A DNA stretch of 64,000 nt from Rhododendron vialii (GCF_030253575.1 NC_080567.1:18067001-18131000), one strand, 5' to 3'. Positions 11,725-24,244 are shown, counted from the stretch's first letter. The notes: generated from the sequence alone by a model not told the origin. A program made the numbers and translations.

Positions 11725-12240
11725 GGAAAATCGAAGGCAAGGACAAATGGCTCAACAAAGACAGGCAACAACCACAAAAGCCAAGGGAAAAGATAAGGCA
11801 ACTGGTTCCAACGAAAAAGAGAAAACCTGGGTACGATGCTTATAACTTCCATGTTTTTTCCCTGCCACATTTTTTAAGCTAATTTGTGATCTACGGATGT
11901 AAGTTATAGTAACTACTTAATTGTGTACCTTTTGAGAGTACACATATACATAAGTCATATTTTTCTATTGTCAAATGAGAAGAATGGGTAGTGACCAAAA
12001 AATGGCGTAGGACTGAATGCATTTACAGCTCTTCTTTTCCTATATTTCATTCCCTTTACTTGAGGGGTTGCTCACAACATTATTTTTGTAACTAATATTT
12101 TCGCCTATTCAATTATTAATAGGAAAATTGAAGGCAAGAAGAAATGACACAACAAAGACAAAGAGCAACCACAAAGGGCAAGGAAAATGAGCAGCCAAGT
12201 GGTACCAATGGAAAAAAAACAAAAACAAAGTATGATGCTT
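11725..12240 (+). repeat. Duplicated Lys/Gln-rich exon-like segment
   Basis: Two related copies: one near 11728-11830 (frame starting MAQQRQ) and one near 12125-12230 (ATG 12144, frame starting MTQQRQRATTKGK). Each is followed by a donor-like GTAYGATGC and by the same downstream phrase (ttataactt). This looks like a tandem duplication of the first coding exon of the disrupted gene that follows. Confidence 0.5.
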
Positions 12241-13027
12241 ATAACTTCTATTTTCTTTCCCTTCCACATTTTAAAGATAATTTTTTATATACGCATGCAA
12301 GTTGGAAAAAAAAATCTTGAAATGAAAGATACGATTTATGGAGAGCTGAACCGGTACATGATTATGAACACCTTCTTTTTTACCCCTACAGAGATTCTAA
12401 ATAAGTTTTAAACTTACACATGTCGTAAATTGTTTCGCTTGAGAACTTTTAGGTTCCAATGATTGTATATGTAACATTTTATGTAGGTTTTCATGAGGCC
12501 TCCTCCATGTTTGCGTCGTAATGATCACTTAAATATGTTGAATGCAGTATACGATCTTGAATCTAAACGTCGAAAATTTTGATCACTTAGATATGTTGAG
12601 GGCTTACCAATTGAAAATTTTGTTTGATGAAAAATAGAGGCATGTTGAGCCTAGCAAAATGTTGGAGAAAATATAAGTGAACAATAGGAAAAATAGTAGA
12701 CCTTCTATCACCAAGCTGGATGCATGTGAAGTGAACAATATTTCAAAAATATGTTACAGAAAATGTTACACATTTGATGAATGCTTTGATGGAAGATGAG
12801 CATAATGTCCACTATTTGTGGATGGAGTTTGAGCAAGGGCCAATGCCAAACTCAATTGTGAGAGTGCACATTCTAACTAAAGAAAATCAATTTCATAGTC
12901 TAAGGAAAAAAGGCTGCAAGCCAAACATTGAGCATTTGGTTCAAGCTATAGTTAATGACCTCCCACCCACATGGCCTAAAGCAACAATCTTCAAAAACTT
13001 GAAACTAAATTTCATGGATATGAGAGC

Positions 13028-15434
13028 TGTAACGCCTCGATATTTTAAACGAATATCGACAGCATAAATTATTATTTTTCGAAAAAGATTTCTTTAGTCA
13101 ACCAAATAAACACGGAAGTATCAACATAGGAATTTCTTTATTTCAACTCAAATTGAAAATACAAAACTTTTATTCAAAGGTAAACATTGGTCTGACAAGC
13201 ATTGAGCCGACTTCTCATGGAAGATACTGATTCAAAAAAAATATTTATTTAACCTTAATAAAATCTGGCAATTTATTGAAATAACTTCAGAGCGACTTTA
13301 GTCTTGATACAGATCCCAAGCATACTCGGTCTCCGCCCCTAGTATTCTTCCTATGTCAAACTGCTCCACCATTGAATCCTGCATACTCTGGTAAATTGAT
13401 CGCCGAAGCAACCGATTTACCAGGATACAAACGTATCCGTGAGTGATAATTCACTCAGTAGAATAATCCTAACCCTACCAACCCCTTACTTTACAGCTAA
13501 GCAGTCTTATCACAATTCATATGGAAATAATAGAACGACCAGCATTAAATAAGTAAATCTATTAGCAAGCCTTTAAATTACCTTCTTTTGAATCTCACAT
13601 TTCATAATTATACCTGCACCATAGTATCCATCGTCTTACGAACTCATATTTTAAATGTCCTGCTACCTTCAATATCACGAGGTATTAGTAGACTATCCAC
13701 TCAATTCAGGTCCATCAGGCTGCCCTCAAGGTCCTGCTAGGCTACCCTCAATACTTGAGGTCCTGCCAGGCTACCCCTGAGGTCCTGCTTGGCCACCCTC
13801 ACAATTCTAGGTCCATCAGGCTGCCCTCAAGGTCCTGCTAGGCTATCCTCAATACCTGAGGTCTTGCCAGGCTACCCCTGAGGTCCTGCTTGGCCACCCT
13901 AGCAACACCGGGTCTTTCAGGCTACCCTCAAGGTCCTACCAGGCTACCCCCAATCGATACGGGGTCCTGTCAGGCGACCCCGAGGTCCTGCTAAGCCCAC
14001 AACCTTCATCTGTTTTTCCTTTTTCATTAACAATTACAACGTCTGCAAAATTCTCATTTGAAACCACCAAGCGAACCAAATTCTGATCCAACAAATACAA
14101 CAATCAAGAATCCATAATAACGTAATCAATAAACATGATATGTTTCTATGTGAAAGCAAGCATGACAATTGATAGTGTGCAAGTAAATAATCCCTTAATA
14201 TTTTATGACTAGGCCGATACTCATACATTACTACTTGTGCAAGCAATTTTTATTAAACAAGTGACTTCACTTAACTTGTTAATGTTATTAACAAAACTAA
14301 ACATAATTTCCTCGCATTATAATAACAAAAGGACAAAACTTGTTATAGTCCGAAATTCTAGAGTAAGAAACACAGGGATTAAGGTTAATATGTTATTAAT
14401 ACATCTGGGCCGAAATCATAAACTCAGAAAACCCAAGGGGATAAGTGTTAATATCAGCATCTTCTTTTCCAAAAAAAAAAGCTACACATGAACAGTGACT
14501 ATTCGAAACAAAAATAGGGGAATACCGTGAGATACCGTGCGACGTCGGGGTTGATTTCTCCTTCTCCGAAACGTTAAACAACAATACATAAACACTTATT
14601 ATACTTAGGAGAAGGTAGGATATGGATTATAATATCTTTAATCTGGACAAGGCGATTCGGTGGAGTCCGGTAGGTTTTCGTTTGGTGGCGAAAAATTGAT
14701 ATTCTAGCAGCAACTTAGGGCTGGAATAACTTGACCAAACATCTGCCGTTTTGGATGATTCTTGTGTCTATCGCGAAGATCTTGAAACGCTCTACGACTT
14801 TCATGAAGAAGTCTAAGCCCGAAAACCACTCTAAGTAGTAGAAAAATGAAAGTTTAGAAGGATCGCTAAATCTGCCTGGAAATCAGAATCCGAAAATTTT
14901 ACCTAACTTTGAATGGCGATAACTCTATAAATTTTTGACCGTTTTGGGCGATTCTTGGTCGAAATCGAAGCTCTCGACGCCCTCTACAACTTTCGTGAAG
15001 AAACTTAGGCCTAAAAACGACAGCAACTAGGAGGAAACATGCCGTGAATAGAGGGACGTGATATGGACGAAAATCGAAAGGGTGTGATCCCTCTTTTCTT
15101 GTTTTTTTTTTTTGTTTTTGTAGAGGACTAGGAGTGTTGTTTTGTGAGAGAGGAGAGAGGTATTTATAGAGGAGAAGTATAGAGGTGGTGGAATTCGGGA
15201 GGAGAGAGATATATAGTTTTAATAGAATTCTAATTAGCATTTAGATACGAAGGATAAGGGATGAATGTATATCTCTAAAGTATAATATGTTTCGAATACG
15301 ATTTTTTTTTAGTAATATCAAATATACACATAATAATGTAATTTAATTAATAAATCTAACTAATTATTGAATTAGTTTTAACATTTCAAATTTGTATTAA
15401 AAAAAAAAATAGGGCAAAAATTTGGGTCGTTACA
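13028..15434. mobile_element. Solo-LTR-like element, 2.4 kb
   Basis: The element starts TGTAACGCC and ends CGTTACA, giving the TG...CA ends of an LTR. It is flanked by AGAGC (13023-13027) and AAAGC (15435-15439), a 5-bp target duplication with one mismatch. There is no coding domain inside, and the length fits a long Ty3/gypsy LTR. It contains a 101-bp minisatellite (13708-13995). It interrupts an open reading frame. A solo LTR left by LTR-LTR recombination is the simplest reading; a non-autonomous element is the alternative. Confidence 0.65.
13708..13995. repeat. 101-bp minisatellite with nested subunits
   Basis: About 2.8 copies of a 101-bp unit starting aggtccatcaggct. Each unit is itself built from roughly 22-bp pieces of the form ggtcctgcYaggctaccc. 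Lies inside the solo-LTR-like element. Confidence 0.85.
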
Positions 15435-15944
15435 AAAGCATTGAGGGCTATGCTTAAGGAGATCGAGACTGATATCATATGTTCGAAAGCTTTGGATGAA
15501 GTGGAGCAACAATTTACAGAACAAGAGGAGAAGCAGGGAAAAAAATCTCAACAAAAGGTAATAATATATATTTTTTAAGAAAAAATTGTTTGTTACCCAT
15601 TCTGTTAATTTTTACTTCAATACAAATCATACACTAATAAACGATTAAATGTTCTTATGTGTTCCTTTTGTAGGTAGCGAAGCGAAGATTGGAATTTGAT
15701 GCACTATAGCTCTACAACATTTTGAGTTGCATGCTATCCAATTATTTGACTTTGTCAATTTATTTTGTTTTAGGAGTTCATCGTGCTATAATAGTTTAGA
15801 TATGAGTATGAGACTGTCATCATAACTCATTTTCAAAAATTTAGCATTATCGTACCAAGAGTTGTTTCTTTTTTTTACTGTTCAGTTTGGATATTTTTTT
15901 CCATATTTATTGCCACTATTATGTATGTTTTCTTTTAGTTATGT

Positions 15945-16929
15945 GGGAGGTGATAATTCCACGACAGTATTTGTTAGGGACACGACAAATTCCACGGGCT
16001 GACTATTGTACCCCCTCAGTCAAAACAAAGCAATCCAATCCTTCTCGTCACTACAGATTTATAGACGTAAAACAGACCCACTTGTGCCGCTTCTCTCTCT
16101 ACTCTCCTGTCTCCTCTGCCCCTCTTTATCTCCAATTGATTTTGTGGATTGGTCGCCAGGGGCAACCATTGGGAATGCCTCAAATCTGAATATTAATATG
16201 CTTGAATTGAATCAATCTCAAAATTCTTTTGAAACCCACGTAGAAGTCAACAAACTCAGCCTCTTCCTCGCCGCATAAGATCACCAGATCAAGATCGATG
16301 ACTACCTTTGCCCATATGACAACAGTGTACTTCGAATAAGCAACACATCCATACCCATTAGTTACTTTTTAATTTTTATCAAGTGAAAAAGGGGTGGTCT
16401 GTAAACATCACACCAAGGGTGGAGAGAGAAGAGAGAACAGAGAAAATGGGAATTTTTCTATCCTCTTCATTTCTTATTATTGATTAAAAAGATTCATTTT
16501 CTTTTTATAAAATTGTGTTACCACTCAGAGTCTAAATTTTAAATATATAGAAGTTTCCGAATGGTACCTGTGTTGGAAATTAAGATGCGATTGAAGGGGG
16601 TTGGATGAGGCGATAGTGGTTAATTTCTAGTGAGAGAGAGAGAGAAATGGGTCTTGCAGTGAAGGAATTAAAGAGGGAAGGGAGAATTCAGGAAGGCACT
16701 AGAGAAATTGGAGTGAGAGAAATGAGGATTGAGGATTATTGCCTGACGGCGACGATTTTTATTTTTTGATCGTAAGCCAAGAGAAAGAGAAAAGAGGGAA
16801 GGCAAAGAGGAAAAGTGAGTTGTTTTGGCAAGGAAGATTGGGTTGCTCCGTTTTGACTAAGGGTACGATAGTCAGTCCATGAAATTTGTCGTGTCCTTGA
16901 CAAATACTATCGTGGAATTATCACCTCCC
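15945..16929. mobile_element. Non-autonomous MULE with perfect 9-bp target duplication
   Basis: A 985-bp element with inverted repeats of at least 100 bp, starting GGGAGGTGATAATTCCACGA and ending in its complement. It is flanked on both sides by the identical 9-mer TAGTTATGT (15936-15944 and 16930-16938). A 9-bp duplication with long TIRs is diagnostic of Mutator-like elements. No transposase is present. Internal frames around 16006-16278 are not recognised; captured host sequence (a Pack-MULE) is possible but unproven. Confidence 0.88.
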
Positions 16930-17111
16930 TAGTTATGTTGATAGATTACGTTAATTTCGCCCGTGCGTAATAAAAAAAGCTAATTATAAGACATGATAAT
17001 TAAGACAAAAACGTTGTTTAATGAAGGCAAAACATTAGTGTACAATCGTTAAATCGCTGAACATGCATTCTACCTAACGTGCGTATATTTGCTAAAACAG
17101 ATAATAGAGGC

Positions 17112-17245
17112 CGGGCCACAAGCGATGTGTGTACAAGTTGGATTTTCATAACATTTTCGTAAAAATGCTTCTCACTTATTATTTGATCAAATTTTTACAA
17201 ATATTGTAAAAATCCGACTGCGTGTGCCCGGCATCAGAGTTTCAT
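17112..17245. repeat. Hairpin element with GCCGGGC ends
   Basis: An imperfect palindrome beginning gccgggccacaagcgatg and ending gcgtgtgcccggcatc. A related left end (gccggggcacacgatgcg) occurs at 11612, which suggests a small dispersed family. Confidence 0.5.
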
Positions 17246-17802
17246 ATAAGTATTTGACCACTCAAAATCCATAGTTGTTGAATGAGACAAAGACTCACAA
17301 TATAATGACAATAAGAAGCATTCAGAGCGGACTGCAATGAGTATTCTTGCTTCACCCACTCTTTCTCAACCGCTATGACTTCCCTCGTCACTCTTCCTCT
17401 CCTTCTCCCATCTTCCAATAGGTGCCGAAGTTGCTGAAATTTAGGTGCTGAAGTTTATTGCCGGGACAGAAATAAATAAAAAAAAGCGCAAATATAGTTC
17501 GAACCTGCTGCAAATGTAGTTCCGAACTCAATTCAGGTAAACTATTCTCTCTCTCCCGTCCGTTTTTCTAAACGCATTCCAGGTGTTTGATTAAATGTTT
17601 ACGAAACTGTGGATTGATTTGGATGTTGCAAAGTGGTTTCTTTTAACGAATTTATGTCTCCCCCCGTTTTATGATCTCAAATTTGTTTTGTGATTCAATG
17701 GTTAATGTGATTTGGTGGGAAATCAGTTCTCGTATGTGAGGGGGTGGCCTTTCATCGCAGAGCAAAGGTTTCGATGTGTTAAATTACCAGGTAATGCTAC
17801 AA

Positions 17803-17804
<2 letters not shown>

Positions 17805-17873
<69 letters not shown>
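17805..17873. repeat. (CT)n microsatellite
   Basis: About 69 bp of nearly pure CT dinucleotides with one TTT interruption, between AT-rich flanks. The open frame through it is not meaningful. Confidence 0.95.
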
Positions 17874-18032
17874 AAACTCTGTGTAAATCAATATTTTTTG
17901 AGGGTATTCATTCAATTACTTTGTGAATGTGTTCTGCTCGATGGATTATTTTTTCAAGAATTTTGCAAATGTGTAATCTCGATGATGATGGCTCATCCTG
18001 ATTTTTTTTCCTTGGATACAAAAAACAAAAAT

Positions 18033-18143
18033 GCTAGAGACAAATCACCTCAACCACACCCCTCTCACATACAGGTGGGTCCCACTAGAACGGGCTCCAC
18101 CTGTATGTGAGAGGGGTGTGGTTGAGGTGATGTGCCGCTAGCA
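18033..18143. mobile_element. Small hairpin MITE
   Basis: Near-perfect inverted repeats: tgctagagacaaatcacc at the left and its complement (with a few changes) at the right, then about 35 bp of perfect pairing (cctcaaccacacccctctca...). The loop is about 17 nt. No coding content; the ends resemble hAT-like MITEs. Confidence 0.75.
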
Positions 18144-20435
18144 CTACAAAAAATGAAATCTATGCACCTTAACTCCTCAAATGATCGATGAAATGTATCA
18201 AACACAGAAGTCACATGCTATTTCAATCCGTAGTTCTGTCACTGCTGGGCTTGGATATAAGTTACAAATGGAGCATGTACATTCAAATTAAAGCCATGAG
18301 GTAATAATGAGACTTGGAGAATGTGGGAGTGGAACTATGCACCAGGGGAAGGTGCCATTACCTAGCCTCTTGGTTGTGCGGGAATATGCTAATGTAATTG
18401 AATAGATTTGGTGGTGCCACCTTTTATGGTTTGAGATCCTCCTATATGGGCAAGTGTTTTGAGTATCATTGTACTTACATAAAGTTGTTAATTTACCAGG
18501 ATCGTTCCCCTGAGTATTGAATGTTTATGTAGTTTGTTTACTGTCTAACCTTTTTGTTGGTTTGTTGAAAAGTATCTGAGAACAAATTGATTGGTCTTGG
18601 GAAGTTGGTCTTGGGAAGTTATTTTAAATGGCATAGACATTCAGTTTGGGGAGAGGAGGAACACTCCCCTTGGACATGGGAACAACATTTTAGCATTATA
18701 TTGTCTGTCGGGTGAGTGAGATAGCCGTCTTATGTTGGAACTAGGTTACATTCGAACATTCCTTTAGGCACGAGCCTTTGCTAGAACGATCCCGTTTAAA
18801 GTTATTCTAAAGATTGAATATTGGTAGAAAATGGGTTTGGTGGGGGTGGACAATAGTAGAGAAGGGTTTTTCATTCAGGTTGATTCAGGGTACGTTAGAG
18901 TTCTGCCTCTAAGTTTTGTTCTTATGAATGGTTTGGTGTTAAAAATAAATTAGGGATGCCTTTTGTTACGCTTACATGTTGCATAACACGATTTGCACAT
19001 GCACCACGCGTGCCTGGCTTTTAGTATGTATAAATGTGTGTGAATGGTAGAAACGGAAAAGTTTTGGTTTTAATTACACATTTTAGCTTTAACTGCAGCA
19101 ATGTTGTGGTTTTGAAAGGAGAATTGGTTAAGGGACTTCGCCATTCACAATGTTAAGGCCTTCTTTGATGCTACAATTACAGTTCCATGTTAGTTGTGCA
19201 GAAGTTTGAGTGAAAATGCTTTAAACTCAGAATTTCAGTAAGATTGGTAAGTTTCAGATTTGAGTGGAAGCTATGAGTTGGGTTAGAGGAGAGGAGTTTG
19301 AGGAGTGATACATTTCGATAAATGTTGCTAGCGGGATAGCAAGTTCTGTAAATGAAAAGGAGTGGAGGGAGTATTGATGTGGTTTTACTTGAATTTAAGT
19401 TCAAGCTAACATTGCAGTAGGAGTTGGAGAGACCCTAAGATATGGTCACAAATATAGAGGGTCTAGAAGAATGGATTTTGTGCATGTTTAGATAGCGAGA
19501 TGTGACACATGATGGTATGAAGCCTTATTCATCACACTTAACACGATAGACATACCCTTGCCTCCGCTCAATGGTCTGGGTTTGGGGATTGATAGTTCTA
19601 GCAGACGGAAGTTGATTCCTTTGTGGAATCCATTTTCTACTATGTTAGTTGAGGAATATAAAGCACTGCTAGAATTAAGTAACCTGGAACGTGCTCTTTT
19701 TTTTTTGTTTTTCCTCTTCACAAATGTACCATTTTTCTGTGACTAAGGCTGTCTAAAATGTAACATTCGCAATGTCACAATGAAGAATGAAATTTTGTCG
19801 CCACATGGAACAAACACATCAGTCCAAAGTCTAAGGACTTCAAGGGGTTAATGTAAAAAGTACTTAATGATTGGGTGTATCTAACATGTTCGATTAAATG
19901 ATTTAGGGAAATATGTCTCCATTTTTTGGTGTGAGAAGATTGGTATGAATTTCTTTTCCCTCACAATTCTTTGATTCAACTTACACATTCAGTTTGCACA
20001 TTGGGCTTTACTAAATCAAATTCTCTTCCATTATGCTTGCTTATCTTGTTTTAGGAATCGGATGAGAATAAGGAGGAACTAATTTTGTTGAATGAGCAAT
20101 TGACATTGCAGATGAGTAATTTGTGGACGTGCAGAATGTGGGCATATCTGTTAGGAGCATAAGGGCGTTGAAAGTTAAGGTTGTAAAAATGATCCTGGCC
20201 TTTGGTTTGCGTTGATTTGAATCTGGACCTTTTATTAAAGTTTCTCAATCAATCCTATCCGTTAATTCAGGGCAAAACAATTATTTTTTATTTTTTGATC
20301 TTGGACAAAACAATTATGGGCCTTTAGATTTATCTGTATTGTCTAAAAGTTCCCTAATGGCAAAGGGATTTGTAAACACAAATTCAACAAAGCGATTGAA
20401 ACAATTATAGTTTTTTTTTTTTTTCCGTATTGGTT
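18144..20435. other. Intergenic or relic DNA, no gene seen
   Basis: No coherent exon series was found. Scattered short frames (for example 19177-19404 and 19488-19721 on the minus strand) have no motif. Confidence 0.35.
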
Positions 20436-20611
20436 GCTCTCCTCACTTCAATTTAATTCTTTTCATGCTTATCTTGATTGTTAATAGCCTGCTACCAATA
20501 TTTACCCTGAAGTTGTATTGGGTGCTCTCCTCACTTCAATTTAATTCTTTTCATGCTTATCTTGATTGTTAATAGCCTGCTACCAATATTTACCCTGAAG
20601 TTTTGCTGCAG
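20436..20611. repeat. 88-bp tandem duplication
   Basis: Two copies of a unit starting gctctcctcacttcaattta, at 20436 and 20524, essentially identical. Recent local duplication in non-coding DNA. Confidence 0.9.
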
Positions 20612-22227
20612 TGTGCTTTATCATATCAGGTACAACAGGTTGCAAAGTATTACAATTTTGTTTTCTTCTGTTACCTTATATCATCCCTTAAACAATTAAC
20701 TTGGCGTACTAACTGAGCTTCTGTTAACATATCATTCTTTCTTAGGATTGGGATCAAGAAGCCTTGAAGCTCAAAGGGATCAATACAACTAGATTAAGAT
20801 AGTGGCGGACTAATAAGGTAGCTATAGTCTTGAACATTTTCCATAAATGCTTATTCTCATACTTAAATTGTGATTTAGTGATCTCAAACGTAGCCAAATT
20901 CTTGTGCATGCTCAAAATTGGTATGTAGAAGTTGATACAAAGACATTTCGGACAGTTATGGTGAGGATGTTCAAACACGTTTGACGTTAGTTGTGTTTGT
21001 GGACAAATTTTTCTAGGGATACTCTTAGCGTTGTCTTCTAGATATCGCCTCGAGATACGCATTTTCGTTGGTGTGTATCGATTTGTATTTTTATTGGTGT
21101 TTTGGATGGTCTTTTTTGATTTTATCAAGTTTTATGCATTTGAGTTTGTGTATGCAAAAGTTGGGATTGAAAAATTATTTGTTCTTTATTTGCTGATTCA
21201 AGTTAACCATGTCAATGGATATGATGAGTTATTATTTTTTGCAAAGTTGAATTTGTTGGACAAGGGGCTGATGTATTGCACGTGACTTCAGTATTTATTT
21301 GCATGTGCTGATTGTTAAAGCCGTATATTGCACACGAGTGTAGTATTTATTTGCATGTGCTGATTGTGATCGAGCCGTGCCTTCAGGCACGAGCATGCGC
21401 TATTTTTAGATAAAAAGATAAAGTACTTCCATGTACATTTTTTTAAATTTCTTGACACCATGTTAAAAATCTCAATTAGTTTTTTTATTAGGTGTCTTGA
21501 AATTCTAAAAATTATACAAAGAAGTACTTTTTTTATCCAAAAATTATACGTCTCTGTGTAGTGGTCTATTTTTGCAAGATGGAGGGAGTAAAATATATAC
21601 AAAATCGTAGGCCACACGCAATAAATTTTCTTTAATTTGTTTTTCTCCAAAGCAACAGTACTTAATTAGAATATTCGCTATTCTCTCTTCAGAAATTAAG
21701 TTCATTGTCTAATTTTTTTTAATATTTGCGTTTGTTCTGGAAATACACGTTCATAAATATATCATAATTCAACTCACTATAGCACAAAAATTAAACTCCA
21801 ATGGCTTCTCTGGTTTTCTTTGGTTCAATAAGAAATAGCTTTACAAGAAAAAAAAATGATTATCCTGGGATAACGCGAGGAGGTTCATCATAGAATTGAA
21901 CTTCTTGTGACAATTTTCAAACCACAAAGAAACCATAGTGTACTGTGTATTACACAAACTGATACATACTCTATTCATACTTTATATTTCTTGAATTTTT
22001 CGTATAATCTACAGGACACCCCTTCTACTGGATATATATATGTGAGATTGAACAGGACTCAAACTGCCCGCGAAAATGGCTGAGTAAGCAGTTACTATGG
22101 TCGGAAACTCAGAACAGCTGTGGAACTTCCGTTCAGTCTTCTGACTTCTGAAATTGGAAACTTTTAACTTAGGTTGAGGATTACTAACAGAAGCTTCTCC
22201 ATTGACGCGGTTTTCCAGGTAAAATTT
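20612..22227. other. No gene; Helitron-like hairpin at 21374-21394
   Basis: Contains the hairpin GCCGTGCCTTCAGGCACGAGC (21374-21394) followed by GCGCTA, resembling a + strand Helitron 3' end (normally hairpin, short spacer, CTRR). The CTAG terminus is degenerate. A damaged Stowaway-like end (gatggagggagta) lies near 21580. No coding sequence recognised. Confidence 0.4.
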
Positions 22228-23460
22228 TCATTTTGGAAGCATGCTTCTGAATTCACTTCCATGATTTCCGTATCCTACTGATGTTTTGACCTGATTTCTC
22301 GCCTCCCTCGGGGAGAATTTTGCATGTTTGAGGGTAGCATAATACCCACATAACTTCTCGAACCAAGCACTTCTGGAGCAGTAAGTCTTGACACTGACAA
22401 GGGTTGCAACCATGAAAATGAAGACGAGTATACTCAGGACTGCACAAATGTAACAGTAAAAGTTATAGTAAGTAACTCGGTACTGTGAGAAAAATAAAAA
22501 TTGGTTGGTTTAGAGTTGTGTAGAAAATTAAATTAAGGATTGGTTTACACAGAAATTATGCCAATAGATGGGATCTATAACTTTATATATTCCTTGCTTC
22601 ACTCACACGAATTCAATTGTTAAATATTCAAACCATGTGCTCTTTTATTCCAAAATACCCCTGCCTGCACCTCTTGTACTAATAAATAATGATCAGCATT
22701 AATTAAGAAACTAATTTCTTGATTTACTGTACCTTGTTTTTATCAAGTACGGAGTACTATATTTTGGTCAATTTTTTCGGAGTTAAAATAGTCGATAATC
22801 ATCCAAAGAAATTCACAATGGAAAAAGATCGAGGAGGATGAAAAATTTACCCTTTCCGCGTGCTGCACTGAAACATGTGACGAAATCTTCCCGCCGAGTC
22901 ACGTCCCAAGTAATTCCCAGTCCAAAACTATCATCAGCGAGATAAGGACTGTACGAAAATGGAATTGCTACTGTTTTCACAGGCTTACAAGAATCCGGAA
23001 CAACCCCAAACGATGCGACAACATAGACATGATACTCGGATCCACTCATACATGGAACTTGCACGAAGGGACGTGGAAGTGGAGCAGAGCAATTGAGGTA
23101 CGTGTAGTATTTCAGAATGTAGTAGTAATGGAACGGGGTTCGAGAGAGATCGAGGTTTAGAAAGACTTGATGGACACAATTTTCGGGATCAAGGAGACTC
23201 AGTCTTTTGGAATCATAAGAGATGGATTTGACAACCAAATCCCCATATGATGGAAAATGGATTGTGGTTTTGTTTTCCTTGCAAAGTAGTTTGAAACCAG
23301 GGTAGCTGCAATTCTGGGTCTGAAGCCCTTTGATTGAGAAAGGAAACTGAATTTCAGGGCCATTTGGGAAACACTTAGCCGGTGGACAATTCTTATCTAT
23401 GGCTTCTGTATTTAGGAAGATTGAGGAAAAGAGGAGGAAGAAGATGATGATGATAGCCAT
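22228..23460 (-). CDS. GUB_WAK-type membrane protein lacking kinase/RING part
   Basis: Two exons join in phase: 22851-23460 (donor AAGG|GTAAAT) and 22228-22439 (acceptor TGTGCAG|TCC), giving about 273 residues. Residues 1-20 form a signal peptide. Residues about 24-195 are a cysteine-patterned galacturonan-binding WAK ectodomain (DKNCPPAKC, GPEIQFPF, NCSYPGFKLLC, NCSAPLPRPF, GLGITWDV). Exon 2 begins with a membrane span (LSILVFIFMVATLVSV) and a 50-residue basic tail. Relatives (ATL20-22 RING-H2 proteins, LRK10-like kinases) continue into a RING finger or kinase, but here a stop follows MLPK. It may be a natural receptor-like protein without signalling domain or a truncated copy. Likely on the plasma membrane or endomembrane, facing the wall. 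A GA-rich microsatellite lies in the upstream leader. Confidence 0.7.
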
Positions 23461-23490
23461 TAGATATCAATATCAAATGACACAAGCTTA

Positions 23491-23493
<3 letters not shown>

Positions 23494-23521
<28 letters not shown>
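23494..23521. repeat. (GA)n microsatellite
   Basis: GA dinucleotide run immediately upstream of the GUB_WAK-type gene, in its probable 5' leader on the minus strand. Confidence 0.9.
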
Positions 23522-23606
23522 GTGATAAGCACAAATGACTGAATGAGATACGCTAGCCCTGATGATCCCTGAAGTTTTTTACAGAAAAAAGTCAAACCAA
23601 TACTCT

Positions 23607-23753
23607 GCAGAGGGCAATGCTAGGTAAATTTTTTTTTTTTTACCCAGAACAACGTATTTATGATTGGTAATAAACGTCTATTACCGGTCATAAATATCTC
23701 GACAAGTGTATTCCGGGTAATTTTTGAGTACTTTTTCTTTGTTGCTAGCACTT
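23607..23753. mobile_element. Small TIR MITE
   Basis: Inverted ends TGCTAGGTAAATTTT and the complement of TTGTTGCTAGCA, with an inner palindrome (ttatgattggtaataaacg / attaccggtcataaa). About 147 bp, no coding content. Ends resemble those of the hairpin MITE at 18033. Boundaries approximate. Confidence 0.5.
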
Positions 23754-24244
23754 TTGGTCTGCAAAAGTTCGGCAGAGACCAACTAATATCTCTTGAGAGA
23801 GAGAGAGAGAGAGAGAGAAGATATTGTAAATGGAGCCAGGCAGCCAGAGTGTATGACCCGCAACGGAAGGGACGAAGAGTTCGTTCAAAAGCGAAAGGGA
23901 TCTGAAGAGTGAAGAAGTCTCTTGTTTTAAAGTCCCTGGTCGTTGTTTTTGGTACAAACAAGACACGAAAGCAAACACAAGAGGGATGGGAATTTCCAGT
24001 TGACTTTTTTAAAATGGAGTCTTCTAAGAAATCACAATCTCAACGTCATCAAAATTGTTTAGTTGCGCCAAAGTGTTGCTAGTAGTCGAGGAGAAGGACG
24101 TTTTGGACCCCATTCGATCAGCAATTCTTTGCACCAAAACAAGATGCATTGTGCCTCTCTTGCATGCTTCTATATTTTACAAGGATGTTAATTTGTTCGA
24201 CTGGATTAATAGTGGATGAATTAATATATAATCACATCAGACGT

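Larger units (their letters stand above)
12144..15709 (+). pseudogene. Unrecognised spliced gene split by a solo-LTR-like insertion
   Basis: Exon-like pieces: 12144-12228 (Gln/Lys-rich), about 12770-13027 (frame NALMEDEHNVHYLWMEFEQG, ending in MDMRA), then after a 2.4-kb insertion 15435-15557 (ALRAMLKEIETDI, charged helical end) and 15674-15709, ending in RRLEFDAL and a stop. Removing the insertion and one target duplication restores a single frame across the breakpoint, and the last intron has GT-AG borders (AAAG|GTAATA, TTGTAG|GTAGCG). I do not recognise the family. It is probably a transposon-related or lineage-specific hypothetical protein; the insertion has disrupted it. Confidence 0.5.

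Noticed and set aside
13028..15434. CRISPR-like array in the 13.7-kb repeats
   Set aside because: Units are tandem with no unique spacers, in a plant nuclear context.
17712..18110. 132-residue frame across the CT microsatellite
   Set aside because: Half of it is Ser-Leu dipeptide repeat from (CT)n; no flanking exon evidence.
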